The notes beneath the pieces are model-generated. The model was not told the DNA's origin and made no database searches. It saw only the letters and a list, made by a program, of their open reading frames with translations. The translations under genes and the position numbers were made by a program. This document shows positions 36,634 through 49,903 of a stretch of 64,000 bases of DNA, piece by piece. The stretch covers positions 1 to 64,000 of the forward strand of contig CAKRYY010000008.1 in the NCBI GenBank assembly GCA_934432885.1, in the 5' to 3' direction. The DNA comes from an uncultured Lachnospiraceae bacterium. GTDB lineage: Bacteria; Bacillota; Clostridia; Lachnospirales; Lachnospiraceae. The stretch's first letter is position 1. Every line of letters starts with the position of its first letter.

Positions 36634-37686
36634 ATGGGAAATTTGACCCTTTACAGGGAGGAGTCCGGCGCGTTTACTGCTGTCTCCAACTGTTTTATTG
36701 ACGAATACATGAGTGAGGCAAACGATGCACAGCTTAAGGTGTATCTCTATTTGCTGCGCTGTCTTCAGGTAAACCGCCCTACCGGCGTTTCTGAAATGGC
36801 AGATTTATTTAATCATACCGAAAAGGATATTTTGCGTGCGCTCAAATACTGGGAAAAAAAGGGACTGCTTTCCCTTGATTATGACAGCACCAAGACGCTC
36901 AGCGCAATCCGTCTGCTCTCGCCCACAGGATCTCAGAATCCTCAGCCCGCGCAGTCGGCGGATATTGTACCGCTTCCTGCTCCCAAGCATACGCAGGAGA
37001 CTTCTGCACCTGCTTTTGCCATCCAGAAGCCGTCCTATTCTCTGGATGATTTAAAGGCATTCCGCTCCGGCGAAGAGACCGAGCAGCTTCTTTTTATTGT
37101 GGAGCAGTATATTGGCAAGCCGCTGACACCGTCAGAAATGAAAACCGTATTATTTCTTTATGATAAGCTTGGATTCTCTGCGGATTTAATCGATTATCTC
37201 GTTCAGTACTGCGTGGAGCGGGACAAGCGCAGCTTCCGCTTCATCGAAACCGTTGCGCTCAACTGGGCGCAGAATGGCATTACGACACAGGCGCAGGCAA
37301 AGGATTTTGTCAAATTCTATGACAAAACCATTTATACGATTATGAAAGCCCTCGGCAAGTCAGGCGCTCCCGCACCAAGCGAAGCCGCCTACATCAACCG
37401 CTGGACAAAGGAATTCGGTTTTTCGCTGTCCGTTATCGAGACTGCCTGCGAAAGAACGGTTCTGGCAACCGATAAAAACCGCTTTCAGTATGCAGACAGT
37501 ATTCTGACAAGCTGGCATCGTCTCGGTGTCCAGAGCAAAGAGGATGTCCAGAAGGCAGACCTTACCTATCAGAAAAGCAAAACGCCCCATGCTGCTACGC
37601 GCAGCAATACAACAAACGCATTTAATCAGTTTCCACAGCGTGAATACGATTTTGACGCACTGGAAAAAGAGCTGTTAAGCAATTAA
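36634..37686 (+). CDS. DnaD/DnaB-type primosomal protein
   Basis: I choose the ATG at 36634 (AGGTGA just upstream, protein start MGNLTLYREESG); the longer frame from 36460 would translate the DnaA-box-like region. The 350-residue protein has an N-terminal winged-helix part (residues about 20-90, LKVYLYLLRCLQ), a linker rich in Pro, Ala and Gln, then two DDBH2/DnaD-like helical domains (LGFSADLIDYLVQYCV and YINRWTKEFGFSLSVIETACE). This matches the DnaD/DnaB superfamily that loads the replicative helicase in Firmicutes. The following gene is a DnaI/DnaC-type helicase loader 21 bases away, supporting that role. Confidence 0.88.
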   Translation: MGNLTLYREESGAFTAVSNCFIDEYMSEANDAQLKVYLYLLRCLQVNRPTGVSEMADLFNHTEKDILRALKYWEKKGLLSLDYDSTKTLSAIRLLSPTGSQNPQPAQSADIVPLPAPKHTQETSAPAFAIQKPSYSLDDLKAFRSGEETEQLLFIVEQYIGKPLTPSEMKTVLFLYDKLGFSADLIDYLVQYCVERDKRSFRFIETVALNWAQNGITTQAQAKDFVKFYDKTIYTIMKALGKSGAPAPSEAAYINRWTKEFGFSLSVIETACERTVLATDKNRFQYADSILTSWHRLGVQSKEDVQKADLTYQKSKTPHAATRSNTTNAFNQFPQREYDFDALEKELLSN

Positions 37687-37707
37687 CCAGATAAAAGGAG
37701 AATTTCC

Positions 37708-38670
37708 GTGCCCTTGACAAACCGGCAGTATGACGCCATTTTTCGTGAATATGAGGAAATGCAGAACCAGTCCCGGCGCAGCCAGCTTCAAAGGGTCGAT
37801 GAGGTTTATAAAAACATCCCGCAATATGAGGAAGTAGAACGTTCTATTTCCTCTGTTTCTGTTGCTCAGGCGAAAAAATTGCTGGACGGCGACCAGAATG
37901 CGCTTTCCGATTTAAAAAATACACTGCATGCGCTTTCCGAAAAAAAGCGCACGCTTTTGGTTTCCGCAGGGTATCCTGAGGATTATCTTGCTCCCATCTA
38001 CCATTGTCCACGCTGCCGCGATACCGGCTATGTAGACGGCAAAAAATGCGCGTGTCTGCGTCAGAAAATTGTTACGCTCTTATATGAGCAATCCAATATC
38101 AAAGAAGTTCTGGACCGCGAAAATTTTTCCACACTTTCTTATGAATATTACAGAGATGCTGATTTGGAGCGTTTTCGTCAGGCAGTCTCTGCCTGTAAGA
38201 CCTTTGTGGAAGCCTTTCCTGCCGGAAATAACCTGCTCTTTTGCGGTTCTGTCGGCGCAGGAAAAACCTTTTTAAGCAACTGTATTGCAAAAGAATTGAT
38301 TGAAAGAGGCAATCTCGTACTCTATTTCAGCGCTTCTGCCCTGATTGATACGCTTTCAGGAAGAATGGGTGTATCCCGTGAAGAAACGCATGGTGCAGAG
38401 CAGGATTTATATGACTGCGACCTGCTCGTTATTGACGACCTCGGCACAGAATATACCAATGCCTATGTAGCGTCCCAGCTTTTTTCTTGTCTGAACGAAA
38501 GGCTGCTGCGCCGAAAATCTACTCTGATTTCTACCAATCTTTCTCTGGAAGATTTGAGAAATAAATATTCGGAACGTATTTTTTCCCGGATAACAAGCAA
38601 TTATGATATTTATAAGATTACCGGTCCGGATATACGCATGTACCGCAAAACCATGATAAACAGAAAGTGA
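37708..38670 (+). CDS. dnaI: Helicase loader, DnaI/DnaC-type AAA+ ATPase
   Basis: A 320-residue protein starting at a GTG with GGAG eight bases upstream. The N-terminal half includes a cysteine motif CPRCRDTGYVDGKKCACL (residues about 97-115) typical of the zinc-binding domain in DnaI-like loaders. The AAA+ domain follows with Walker A FCGSVGAGKTFLSN, Walker B LLVIDDLGTEY and sensor region LISTNLSLEDLRNKYSERIFSRI. It is expected to load replicative helicase together with the preceding DnaD/DnaB-type protein. prs starts 13 bases later. Confidence 0.9.
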   Translation: MPLTNRQYDAIFREYEEMQNQSRRSQLQRVDEVYKNIPQYEEVERSISSVSVAQAKKLLDGDQNALSDLKNTLHALSEKKRTLLVSAGYPEDYLAPIYHCPRCRDTGYVDGKKCACLRQKIVTLLYEQSNIKEVLDRENFSTLSYEYYRDADLERFRQAVSACKTFVEAFPAGNNLLFCGSVGAGKTFLSNCIAKELIERGNLVLYFSASALIDTLSGRMGVSREETHGAEQDLYDCDLLVIDDLGTEYTNAYVASQLFSCLNERLLRRKSTLISTNLSLEDLRNKYSERIFSRITSNYDIYKITGPDIRMYRKTMINRK

Positions 38671-38683
38671 GGAACTTATTACC

Positions 38684-39868
38684 ATGCAGACTCGTGAAGA
38701 AAAACGAAATCTGGAAACCATCCCTGTCGGCTCTCTCGGCGTCATCCCTCTGGTTGGCTGCCGCAGCCTCGGCGAAAAAATCGACTATTATCTTGTAAAA
38801 TGGCGCACCGAGCGGGAAAGCGAGCATAAAGACAGCCTTGCCTTTGCCGGATATCAGCGGGATTCTTATCTTTTAAATGCAAAGATTCCCCGGTTTGGCT
38901 CTGGAGAAGCAAAGGGTGTCATCATGGAATCCGTTCGTGGCTATGACCTGTATATTCTTGTAGATGTCTGCAATTACAGTCTTACCTACTCGCTCTGCGG
39001 TCATGAAAACCACATGTCTCCCGATGACCACTATCAGGATTTAAAGCGTATTATCTCCGCTGTCGGCGGAAAGGCAAGACGCATTACCGTTATTATGCCC
39101 TTCCTCTATGAAAGCAGACAGCATAAGCGGACTGCCCGCGAATCGCTTGACTGTGCAATCGCACTTCAGGAGCTTGTTGCAATGGGTGTCGATAATATCA
39201 TTACCTTTGATGCACACGATGCGCGTGTACAGAACGCAATCCCGCTGCATGGCTTTGAAACAGTGCAGCCTGCTTATCAGTTCATCAAGGGTCTGCTCCG
39301 CAATGTAAAGGACCTTCAGATTGATTCCAATCACATGATGGTCATCAGTCCTGATGAGGGCGGCATGAGCCGCGCAATCTATATTGCAAACGTGCTTGGC
39401 CTTGATATGGGTATGTTTTACAAGCGCCGCGATTATACCAAGATTGTCAATGGCCGCAATCCTATCGTTGCGCATGAATTTCTCGGTACCAGCGTAGAAG
39501 GAAAAGATATGATTATCATTGATGATATGATTTCTTCCGGTGAAAGCGTTCTGGAGGTTGCCGCTGCGCTCAAGGAACGAAAAGCGCGCAAAATCTTTAT
39601 CTGCTCTACCTTTGGTCTGTTTACCAACGGTCTGGACCGTTTCGACCAGGCATATCGCGAAGGACTGATTGATAAGGTACTGACTACCAACTTAATCTAC
39701 CAGTCTCCTCAGCTTTTGGAGCGTGAATGGTACATTAACTGTGATTTAAGCAAATATATCGCTTATATTATCGATACCTTAAACCACGATACCTCCATCA
39801 GCGACCTGCTGAATCCAAACGAACGTATCCAGCGTATCGTTTCAAAATATAAAACCGGCGAATTATAA
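38684..39868 (+). CDS. prs: Ribose-phosphate pyrophosphokinase
   Basis: A 394-residue enzyme making PRPP from ribose 5-phosphate and ATP. Two phosphoribosyltransferase-fold halves are visible. FLYESRQHKRTARESLDCAIALQEL is the catalytic flexible-loop region. DAHDAR binds metal. MIIIDDMISSGESVLEVA is the PRPP-binding loop. The protein is about 75 residues longer than the usual 315-320, with extra N-terminal and C-terminal segments, as in some Clostridia. It supplies PRPP for upp and pncB in this window. It overlaps nothing and is followed by a C-rich hairpin (39855-39878) that includes its stop codon. Confidence 0.93.
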   Translation: MQTREEKRNLETIPVGSLGVIPLVGCRSLGEKIDYYLVKWRTERESEHKDSLAFAGYQRDSYLLNAKIPRFGSGEAKGVIMESVRGYDLYILVDVCNYSLTYSLCGHENHMSPDDHYQDLKRIISAVGGKARRITVIMPFLYESRQHKRTARESLDCAIALQELVAMGVDNIITFDAHDARVQNAIPLHGFETVQPAYQFIKGLLRNVKDLQIDSNHMMVISPDEGGMSRAIYIANVLGLDMGMFYKRRDYTKIVNGRNPIVAHEFLGTSVEGKDMIIIDDMISSGESVLEVAAALKERKARKIFICSTFGLFTNGLDRFDQAYREGLIDKVLTTNLIYQSPQLLEREWYINCDLSKYIAYIIDTLNHDTSISDLLNPNERIQRIVSKYKTGEL

Positions 39869-39889
39869 TCATCGCCGGTTAAAAATATT

Positions 39890-39931
39890 GAGTGTTCGAG
39901 ACCTTCCACTCGTAAAACAAAACTAAAGGAG
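39890..39931 (+). promoter_or_regulatory. preQ1 class I riboswitch
   Basis: GAGTG/CACTC closes a loop holding TTCGAGACCTTC, followed by an A-rich linker and ACTAAAGGAG. This is the compact class I pattern in which loop Cs pair with the GG of the ribosome site, so it would block translation of queT when preQ1 is bound. The match is by eye. Confidence 0.8.
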
Positions 39932-39938
39932 AATTTCT

Positions 39939-40430
39939 ATGAAAAATCAAAAAGTAACCTTTCTGACCCAGGCAGCGGCAATCGCTGCCCTCTATGTTGT
40001 TCTGACCTTTCTGGCAAACGCCTTCGGACTTGCTTCCGGCGCCGTCCAGATTCGTCTCTCGGAAATGCTTGCCATTCTTCCGTTTTTTACCCCCGCTGCA
40101 ATTCCCGGTCTTTTTGTCGGCTGTATGCTCAGCAATCTTCTGACCGGCTGCTGCATGCTTGACATCTTTGCAGGAAGCTTCGCCTCTCTGCTGGGTGCCG
40201 TTCTTGCATGGATGCTGCGCAGATGGAAATGGCTTGTTCCCGTTCCCAACATCTTAGCCAACATGCTTATCGTTCCCTATGTTCTGACTTCACCCTACGG
40301 CTATGGTCTTACGGACGCATGGTGGTATCTGGTTGTGACTGTCGGCGCAGGTGAAATCATCTCCTGCGGCATTCTGGGTATGCTTCTGCTTACAGCCCTT
40401 GAAAAACACGCAAAATCCATTTTTTCCTGA
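39939..40430 (+). CDS. queT: QueT-type queuosine precursor transporter
   Basis: A 163-residue membrane protein with about five hydrophobic helices. SEMLAILPFFTPAAIPGLFVGCMLSNLL and the later ILANMLIVPYVL match the QueT family, the S (substrate-binding) component of an ECF-type importer of queuosine precursors. The preQ1 riboswitch immediately upstream overlaps its ribosome site and independently supports that function. The ECF energising genes are not nearby. It converges with the unknown surface protein gene, with only 4 bases between stop codons. Confidence 0.87.
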   Translation: MKNQKVTFLTQAAAIAALYVVLTFLANAFGLASGAVQIRLSEMLAILPFFTPAAIPGLFVGCMLSNLLTGCCMLDIFAGSFASLLGAVLAWMLRRWKWLVPVPNILANMLIVPYVLTSPYGYGLTDAWWYLVVTVGAGEIISCGILGMLLLTALEKHAKSIFS

Positions 40431-40434
40431 TGCT

Positions 40435-42969
40435 TTACTCCTTACGGATGTATGTCAGGAAGCTGTTGCCGTTTTCAGCAAACCATTCTGTAGAATCATT
40501 TATGCCCTTTTTGTATACCTCACCGGTCAAAGGGTCCATCAAAACGGTATTCAATTCATTAAAACCAACTATCAACACCGCATTGCCATCATTTAACATG
40601 GCAAGCACTGGAATGTCTCGATTTACATAATACAATACCGTATTCAGGCTGCAGCCGGACAACTCCAATACCTGCGCATTGGGCAGATTATTTTTCAGAA
40701 TGTCCACCGCTGTACTGCCCTGCTGCAGCATATACGCGGTATTTCTTGGTACACCCTCATAAGCAAGTATCGTATCCAGACAGACTGCCAGTGAATTTCT
40801 TTCCTCACTCACGGCTTCTCCACTGATTTTCATAATCTGATTTTTAACAGCGCGGTCTCCTGCCTTCCAGACGTAAGCACCGGCATCATTTACAACAGTA
40901 CCGGAAACTGCAGCCCCATGTGTCACCGCATTTCCTGCATCCGTATAAACGCCCTCGATTCCTCTGATGTCATATACATAATAATGCTGTATGCTGCTTT
41001 CTGCGGGCTGAATTTCCACCTCTCTGCCGCCTTCAAACAAAACCTCCTTCGGGGTCAAGAACTTTATACTCTTTTTATCAATCGTCCGCTTAACGGCAAT
41101 CTGCACCACTGTCTCATATTCTTCTGTAACTGCCAGCTCTATTGTATTATCACCCACAGCTGCCGTCTCATTATTCATAATCTGATCATCCGATACAGAA
41201 ACATACTGCCCCAGTACTTCATCCTTCTTTACACGCCGCAGGTTAATCTGGTTATCTCTGATTTCAGCGCCAGTCACATAAATACCGTCCTGCCGGTACT
41301 GCTTCAAAATCTCGTCATTCTCGTTCTGAATTCTGATTTCATACATCGGAATGATTACTTCTCCGCTCGGCTGCCTTTCGATGTCCGTCCGCTTCGTCAT
41401 TCCATAGATCAGATCCTCACCCATAAATCCAAGCGGTGAAAGCAAAATACTGCTTCCCTGCTTCATCACAGTGCGTTTTCCCGTATTCAGATTCATCAAT
41501 GTCAGCTCACTGCCATCCTGTCCGCTTCCACTCTTCCACACAATCATACGGTTGCTGCTGGAAATCTGATAGGAATCCTCCTTTAAATCTGCCACTATCG
41601 CCTGATAGCTCTTTTCCACAAGGTTTATCTGATAAACGGTCCCTGACAGCATCAGATACAGATGATTTTCATTGTCTACAAAAGCAAGCTTCTCCACATC
41701 CGCTTTTACGCGCTGATAAGACTGCTCGCTTGGAATGAACAGTTCTTCTTCTATTGTATTGAGCAGACTGTTGTAATAATAGACCTGTATTCCAACCTCG
41801 CCTTCATGTCTTCCCCTGTTCATGTAGCCATATACAAGGAACCTGACATTCTCCATCTCATCTACCTGCAGAATTTTAATGTCATGAGCAGGATACAGCG
41901 TTCTTTCATCCGCATTTTCCGCATCGTAAAAGCCAAACAGATATGCAAACTTATTATCACTTGTATTATAGCTGTACAGACGATTGCCGCTCACAAAGGC
42001 GAGCACATTACCGCCGTCGCTCTCTGCCATCTCCATTTCCGGCTGGTAGATTCCCAGCATAATCTTATTGTTTGCGAACAGGTTTTCATTCTCCTGCTCA
42101 AATATCTGATTCATGTCCCGCTGATAGTCAAGAAGATACATTCTTTCCTTGGTATAGCGCAGCCTGTAATATTCCTCTACCGTATAATAGCTTTTCGCCT
42201 TTCCAGATCCCGTGCTCACAATATAGGAATCTGTAATTGTCGCTGTTGACGGACCAAGCTCTCTTATAAAGTAGGAAGGTTTTGTTTCCTCTGTTACATT
42301 TAAGTCGCCCCAGGTAATCTGCTGGAAGCTGCTGTGAATATTTACACGGCTGTAGGTACTATTATCACCCTCTGAATTGGACTCCAGATATTTCGTCAAT
42401 GACTGCGCCGCTTCCTTATCATAGGTTCTTTTATGAAAATCCTGTACAAAAGCCAGCTTTTCCTGCACATAGTAATCCTTTGCAAGAAGAAGCCTTGTAT
42501 AATAACGAATTTCTCTGCCTTCCCCATCCTCCAGAAGAAGGATAAAATTGTATTCCGTATTTTCTGCGATCAGGTCCTTTACAGTAAGAGAAGCCACAAT
42601 TTCTTCGTCCGTTTCTGTAAACTGCGTAATCTCCGTCGCCTCTACCAGTCTTTCGCCATCTACACTGCGTACCTCAAAGGTAAGCCCTCTGACTGCATTT
42701 CCCAGCTTTTGTACAGTAAGCTCCAAATGCCTGTTGCTGTCTATAGGCGTAATGGTATCCCGCATACTGCTTCCCTGCATCTCCTTGTCATATCCATGCA
42801 GACAGTTTATCTGTTCATTTCCGCTTCCGACAAAAACCAGCGGAAAACTTGCCGGCTCCATCTCCACCGTCATATCCGTATTTCCCTGATTTATCACTGC
42901 ACTCACAACAAACAGCGATAAAAAAAAGGTCGCAATCCATACAATTCCCTGTAACAGATTTTTCTTCAT
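40435..42969 (-). CDS. Large membrane-anchored extracytoplasmic protein with C39-like C-terminal domain, unknown function
   Basis: An 844-residue protein with one N-terminal membrane helix (residues about 8-27) and the rest outside. Residues about 60-330 are beta-rich. About 330-600 contains repeated short beta segments ending in aromatic residues (RLYSYNTSDNKFAYLFGFYD, LYLMLSGTVYQINL, ELTLMNLNTGKRTVM), suggesting a beta-propeller. The last 120 residues resemble a papain-like C39 domain: VCLDTILAYEGV provides a Cys, and NAVLIVGFNELNTVLMDPLTGEVY matches the His-bearing block except that GHA reads GNA. The peptidase may therefore be inactive. It starts 6 bases after the upstream methyltransferase ends, so they are probably co-transcribed. 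I do not recognise a named family. Confidence 0.7.
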   Translation of the reverse strand: MKKNLLQGIVWIATFFLSLFVVSAVINQGNTDMTVEMEPASFPLVFVGSGNEQINCLHGYDKEMQGSSMRDTITPIDSNRHLELTVQKLGNAVRGLTFEVRSVDGERLVEATEITQFTETDEEIVASLTVKDLIAENTEYNFILLLEDGEGREIRYYTRLLLAKDYYVQEKLAFVQDFHKRTYDKEAAQSLTKYLESNSEGDNSTYSRVNIHSSFQQITWGDLNVTEETKPSYFIRELGPSTATITDSYIVSTGSGKAKSYYTVEEYYRLRYTKERMYLLDYQRDMNQIFEQENENLFANNKIMLGIYQPEMEMAESDGGNVLAFVSGNRLYSYNTSDNKFAYLFGFYDAENADERTLYPAHDIKILQVDEMENVRFLVYGYMNRGRHEGEVGIQVYYYNSLLNTIEEELFIPSEQSYQRVKADVEKLAFVDNENHLYLMLSGTVYQINLVEKSYQAIVADLKEDSYQISSSNRMIVWKSGSGQDGSELTLMNLNTGKRTVMKQGSSILLSPLGFMGEDLIYGMTKRTDIERQPSGEVIIPMYEIRIQNENDEILKQYRQDGIYVTGAEIRDNQINLRRVKKDEVLGQYVSVSDDQIMNNETAAVGDNTIELAVTEEYETVVQIAVKRTIDKKSIKFLTPKEVLFEGGREVEIQPAESSIQHYYVYDIRGIEGVYTDAGNAVTHGAAVSGTVVNDAGAYVWKAGDRAVKNQIMKISGEAVSEERNSLAVCLDTILAYEGVPRNTAYMLQQGSTAVDILKNNLPNAQVLELSGCSLNTVLYYVNRDIPVLAMLNDGNAVLIVGFNELNTVLMDPLTGEVYKKGINDSTEWFAENGNSFLTYIRKE

Positions 42970-42975
42970 ACTCTC

Positions 42976-44145
42976 TTACTCCTGCAACAGCTCCCAGAGT
43001 GTCGGCTGCACCTGCAAAAATGCTATCAGCCTTTCTACTTCTTCCCTTACCTTCCGGCGGTACTCCACTTCCGCCGCATTCCCCGCCTGCCGTTTCCTTT
43101 TGATACAGCGCAGCAGAATATTCTTTGGCGTATGCTCCATATCAATAAATTCCAGGAGCTGCGTATCATAACCCGCCGTTTCCAAAATTCTTGCACGCAG
43201 CGCATCTGTAAACAAAGCCGCACTTCTCTCCTGTATCAAACCATAAGAAAAAAGTGGTGAAAGCGGCTCGCATTTTATCTGTCTGTTCATCTCATGATGG
43301 CAGCAAGGAACAGATAAGATAACCTCAGCGCCCCATTTTACTGCCCGTTCCAGGGCATAGTCTGTCGCCGTATCACAGGCGTGAAGCGTCACTACCATAT
43401 CTACGCTATCCGCACCTGTAAAATTCTGGATATTTCCCTCATAAAAATGCAGATCCTTATACCCATATTTTTCTGCCAGCCGGTTGCAGGTACGGATAAC
43501 ATCCTTTTTCAAATCAAGCCCGATAATATCTACCTCCAGCTTTTTTACTGCGGTCAGATAATCATACATGGCAAAGGTCAGATAGGATTTCCCACAGCCA
43601 AAATCAATAATCCGCACCCTGCGGTTTGTTGGAAGCGCGGGCAGAATATCCTCAATAAATTCCAGAAACCGGTTAATCTGCCGGAATTTATCATAGCGGC
43701 TATTTACAATCCTTCCATCGGCTGTCTGTACGCCGAGGTCCTGCAAAAACGCAGGTCTTCTTTCGGGATTCAGCAGATATTTCTTTTTACGGTTATGTGA
43801 CAGCTCCGGCTCCTTTGTGGAGGAAACCAGCTTTTTACGGACAGTCACATTGCCTTTTTTTCCAATCAGGACTGTCGCCTGCCAGCTTTTTGTATGAATC
43901 TCCACCTGCTTAAAGGACTGCAGTGCCATTTCAGGCAATGCCTGCATCAGCTCCTGCGCCGTCTGATTCTCATGATATACCTTTGTGTCAATAAATGAGC
44001 TGACCTGATAGCAAAGCTGATTATTTATCATAACCGGCCGTACCTTCAGCTTGGAGAGTCCTTCCTTCTTTCTTGGCGCGCTGACTACAATCTGATATAG
44101 CCCTTCCTGCAAAGCCTGTAAAAGAAGCTCCTTTAATTTTTCCAT
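42976..44145 (-). CDS. SAM-dependent methyltransferase (Methyltransf_32-like)
   Basis: I use the ATG at 44145 (GAGGAAG upstream); the TTG at 44175 lies in the atp terminator. The 389-residue protein has an N-terminal domain of about 150 residues rich in Lys and beta structure, followed by a Rossmann methyltransferase domain: motif I IIDFGCGKSYLTFAMY near residue 180, motif II VDIIGLDLKKDVI, and the later TLHACDTATDYAL. The conserved CCHHEMN block is characteristic of a family that includes eukaryotic METTL25-like proteins. The substrate is unknown, with RNA or protein possible. It lies directly after the atp operon terminator. Confidence 0.82.
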   Translation of the reverse strand: MEKLKELLLQALQEGLYQIVVSAPRKKEGLSKLKVRPVMINNQLCYQVSSFIDTKVYHENQTAQELMQALPEMALQSFKQVEIHTKSWQATVLIGKKGNVTVRKKLVSSTKEPELSHNRKKKYLLNPERRPAFLQDLGVQTADGRIVNSRYDKFRQINRFLEFIEDILPALPTNRRVRIIDFGCGKSYLTFAMYDYLTAVKKLEVDIIGLDLKKDVIRTCNRLAEKYGYKDLHFYEGNIQNFTGADSVDMVVTLHACDTATDYALERAVKWGAEVILSVPCCHHEMNRQIKCEPLSPLFSYGLIQERSAALFTDALRARILETAGYDTQLLEFIDMEHTPKNILLRCIKRKRQAGNAAEVEYRRKVREEVERLIAFLQVQPTLWELLQE

Positions 44146-44163
44146 ACGCTTCCTCTGTTCTGT

Positions 44164-44193
44164 ATAAAAGGGCAAACCTGATGCGGTTTGCCC
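44164..44193 (-). terminator. Terminator of the atp operon
   Basis: Leftward GGGCAAACC pairs with GGTTTGCCC around GCATCA, followed by UUUUAU. It lies 30 bases past atpC. Confidence 0.88.
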
Positions 44194-44224
44194 CTCTTTT
44201 CCTTCGTCTCATCCTGCGGTATTT

Positions 44225-44629
44225 TTATTCCTTTAACCGGATTCTTGCCATTGCACGCTTTAAGGAGACCTCTGCTCTTGCCATATCAGTTTCAGGCACA
44301 GCCTCCATCAAACGCTTTTCCGCTCTCTCACGGGACTCCTCGGCTCTTTCCAAGTCGATTTCCTCCGGCCATTCCACAATCTCCGCCATAATGGTTACGC
44401 GGTCCTTTAAAATCTCCACGAAACCTGCATGCAGCGCGGCTACCTTCTGCGTCTCCTCCTCCGTAATCGTCAGGATTCCCGGAGCAATAATAACCGTTGT
44501 CGGCACATGCTCCTTATATACGCCAATCTCGCCTTCCGTTGTGTTAAACTCAACCATAGACGCTTCCCCTTCGTAGAATATTCTGTCCGGGGTAATGATC
44601 CTTAAGTCAAATCGATTTCCTTCTGCCAT
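44225..44629 (-). CDS. atpC: ATP synthase epsilon subunit
   Basis: A 134-residue central-stalk subunit. The N-terminal beta-sandwich starts FDLRIITPDRIFYEGEASMVEF and contains GEIGVYKEHVPTTVII; two C-terminal helices (residues about 85-134, rich in Glu, Arg and Ala) form the regulatory hairpin that can inhibit ATP hydrolysis. Last gene of the operon, 11 bases after atpD and followed by a terminator. Confidence 0.95.
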   Translation of the reverse strand: MAEGNRFDLRIITPDRIFYEGEASMVEFNTTEGEIGVYKEHVPTTVIIAPGILTITEEETQKVAALHAGFVEILKDRVTIMAEIVEWPEEIDLERAEESRERAEKRLMEAVPETDMARAEVSLKRAMARIRLKE

Positions 44630-44640
44630 TTGTCCACCTC

Positions 44641-46074
<1,434 letters not shown>

Positions 46075-46077
46075 TCA

Positions 46078-46935
46078 CTAACTGATTGCTTCCGCACCAG
46101 CTATAATTTCCGTCAATTCCTGTGTGATTGAGCTTTGACGCGCTCTGTTATACAGAAGCGTCAGACTGTCTATCATCTCCTCGGCATTGCTTGTTGCCGA
46201 ATCCATCGCCTGCATTCTTGCGCCATTTTCGCTGGCTGCTGATTCCACCAGTCCGCCGTAAATCAGGCTCGTAATGTATTTCGGTATAATCAGATCAAGC
46301 GCCCGCTCGTCCTCCGGCTCAAAGTTCATCGGAATATCGTCAGCCTTCTTTGTATCTTCCTGTGCTCCCGCCTCTACCGGCAAAAGCTTTAACAGCGTCG
46401 GCTCATGGCTTACAGTATTTTTAAACGCTGTATATGCCAGATAGATTTCTCCGATTTCACCTGCCGCATAGGCTTCCAAAAGCTCATTGCTAAGGCGCAG
46501 AGCATCTGGATACTGCGGTTCTTCTATCATATCGGAGGCATCCTTTTTTACTTCATAGCCGTAGCGGGAAAAAGCGTCGCGTCCTTTTTTACCAACCGCA
46601 TAAATAACCACGTCGTCCTTTGGGAGCGTTCCCTTCGTAATCAGTTTGATCACATTGGAATTGTAGCCGCCCGCCAGTCCCCGGTTGGAGGTAATGACAA
46701 TAACCGCCTTTTTCGGCGATGTACCCGCCTTTAAATACTTGTGATCGCTGTATCCGGTTTTTGCAAGCATGGAGGCTACCGTCTCATACATACAGGTAAA
46801 GTACGCTTTGGACTGTTCCGCACGGCTCTTGGCTCTCTGGAGCTTTACCGTAGAAACCAGTTTCATCGCTTTGGTAATCTGCTGGGTGCTCTGAATACTT
46901 CCCTTTCGCCTTTTGATGTCTATCATTGAGGCCAT
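46078..46935 (-). CDS. atpG: ATP synthase gamma subunit
   Basis: The 285-residue rotating central shaft. The N-terminal coiled coil (IDIKRRKGSIQSTQQITKAMKLVS) and the C-terminal helix (ARMQAMDSATSNAEEMI and LYNRARQSSITQELTEIIAGAEA) are invariant parts of the family. An acidic insert (VEAGAQEDTKKADDIP) lies in the middle domain. GGGGTGA precedes the ATG. Length is normal. Confidence 0.96.
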   Translation of the reverse strand: MASMIDIKRRKGSIQSTQQITKAMKLVSTVKLQRAKSRAEQSKAYFTCMYETVASMLAKTGYSDHKYLKAGTSPKKAVIVITSNRGLAGGYNSNVIKLITKGTLPKDDVVIYAVGKKGRDAFSRYGYEVKKDASDMIEEPQYPDALRLSNELLEAYAAGEIGEIYLAYTAFKNTVSHEPTLLKLLPVEAGAQEDTKKADDIPMNFEPEDERALDLIIPKYITSLIYGGLVESAASENGARMQAMDSATSNAEEMIDSLTLLYNRARQSSITQELTEIIAGAEAIS

Positions 46936-46954
46936 ACTGATTCACCCCTTCCGC

Positions 46955-49033
<2,079 letters not shown>

Positions 49034-49046
<13 letters not shown>

Positions 49047-49552
49047 GTCGTATCACCTATTTCCTTCAGCGTCTCCTCAACCAGCCCGCTTTGTATCTCT
49101 GTGTTGATAGATGCTGCGACTACCTTTCCTGCCATGATGGACGCTATGGAAATCATTTCCCGCTTCACATCATCCGCAGCCTTTTTCTTTTCCAGTTCCG
49201 CTTCCGCATGTGCGCGCTCTTTAATCCGCAGAGCTTCTTCTTTTGCATCTGCAACGATTCTGGCTTCATTTTCCAGAGCCTTCTTTCTGGCAGCGCTTAA
49301 TATTTCTTCTGCTTCCTTCTCCACATTCTTCAGCTTTTCTTCATACTCTGCACGCAGAGCCTGTGCCGTTTCCTGATTGGACTTTGCATCATCCAGTTCT
49401 TCTTTTATCCTTTCCCGCCGCTTTTTCATCAGCTCACGAACCGGGTTGAACAAAAGATAGGATGCGACCAGAAACAGCGTAAATACGGCAATCATACTCA
49501 AAACCGCATCATGCAGAAGCTGTGGGGTCAGGTCAAATAAATAAGAATCCAT
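49034..49552 (-). CDS. atpF: ATP synthase b subunit
   Basis: A 172-residue peripheral-stalk subunit. One N-terminal membrane helix (residues about 15-37) is followed by a long charged coiled coil rich in Glu, Lys, Ala and Arg (RERIKEELDDAKSNQETAQ onward). The length and single-membrane-span layout match the standard bacterial b subunit. It sits between the c and delta subunit genes, as expected. Confidence 0.95.
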
Positions 49553-49589
49553 GTCTGCCTCCTTTCAGATTTTTTCTTAAGAGACAAAC

Positions 49590-49889
<300 letters not shown>

Positions 49890-49903
49890 TTAAAATGTTG
49901 CTG

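Noticed and set aside
39855-39878. Intrinsic terminator after prs
   Set aside because: CCGGCGA/TCGCCGG forms a hairpin overlapping the stop codon but is followed by an A-rich stretch, not a T tract; readthrough to queT is likely.
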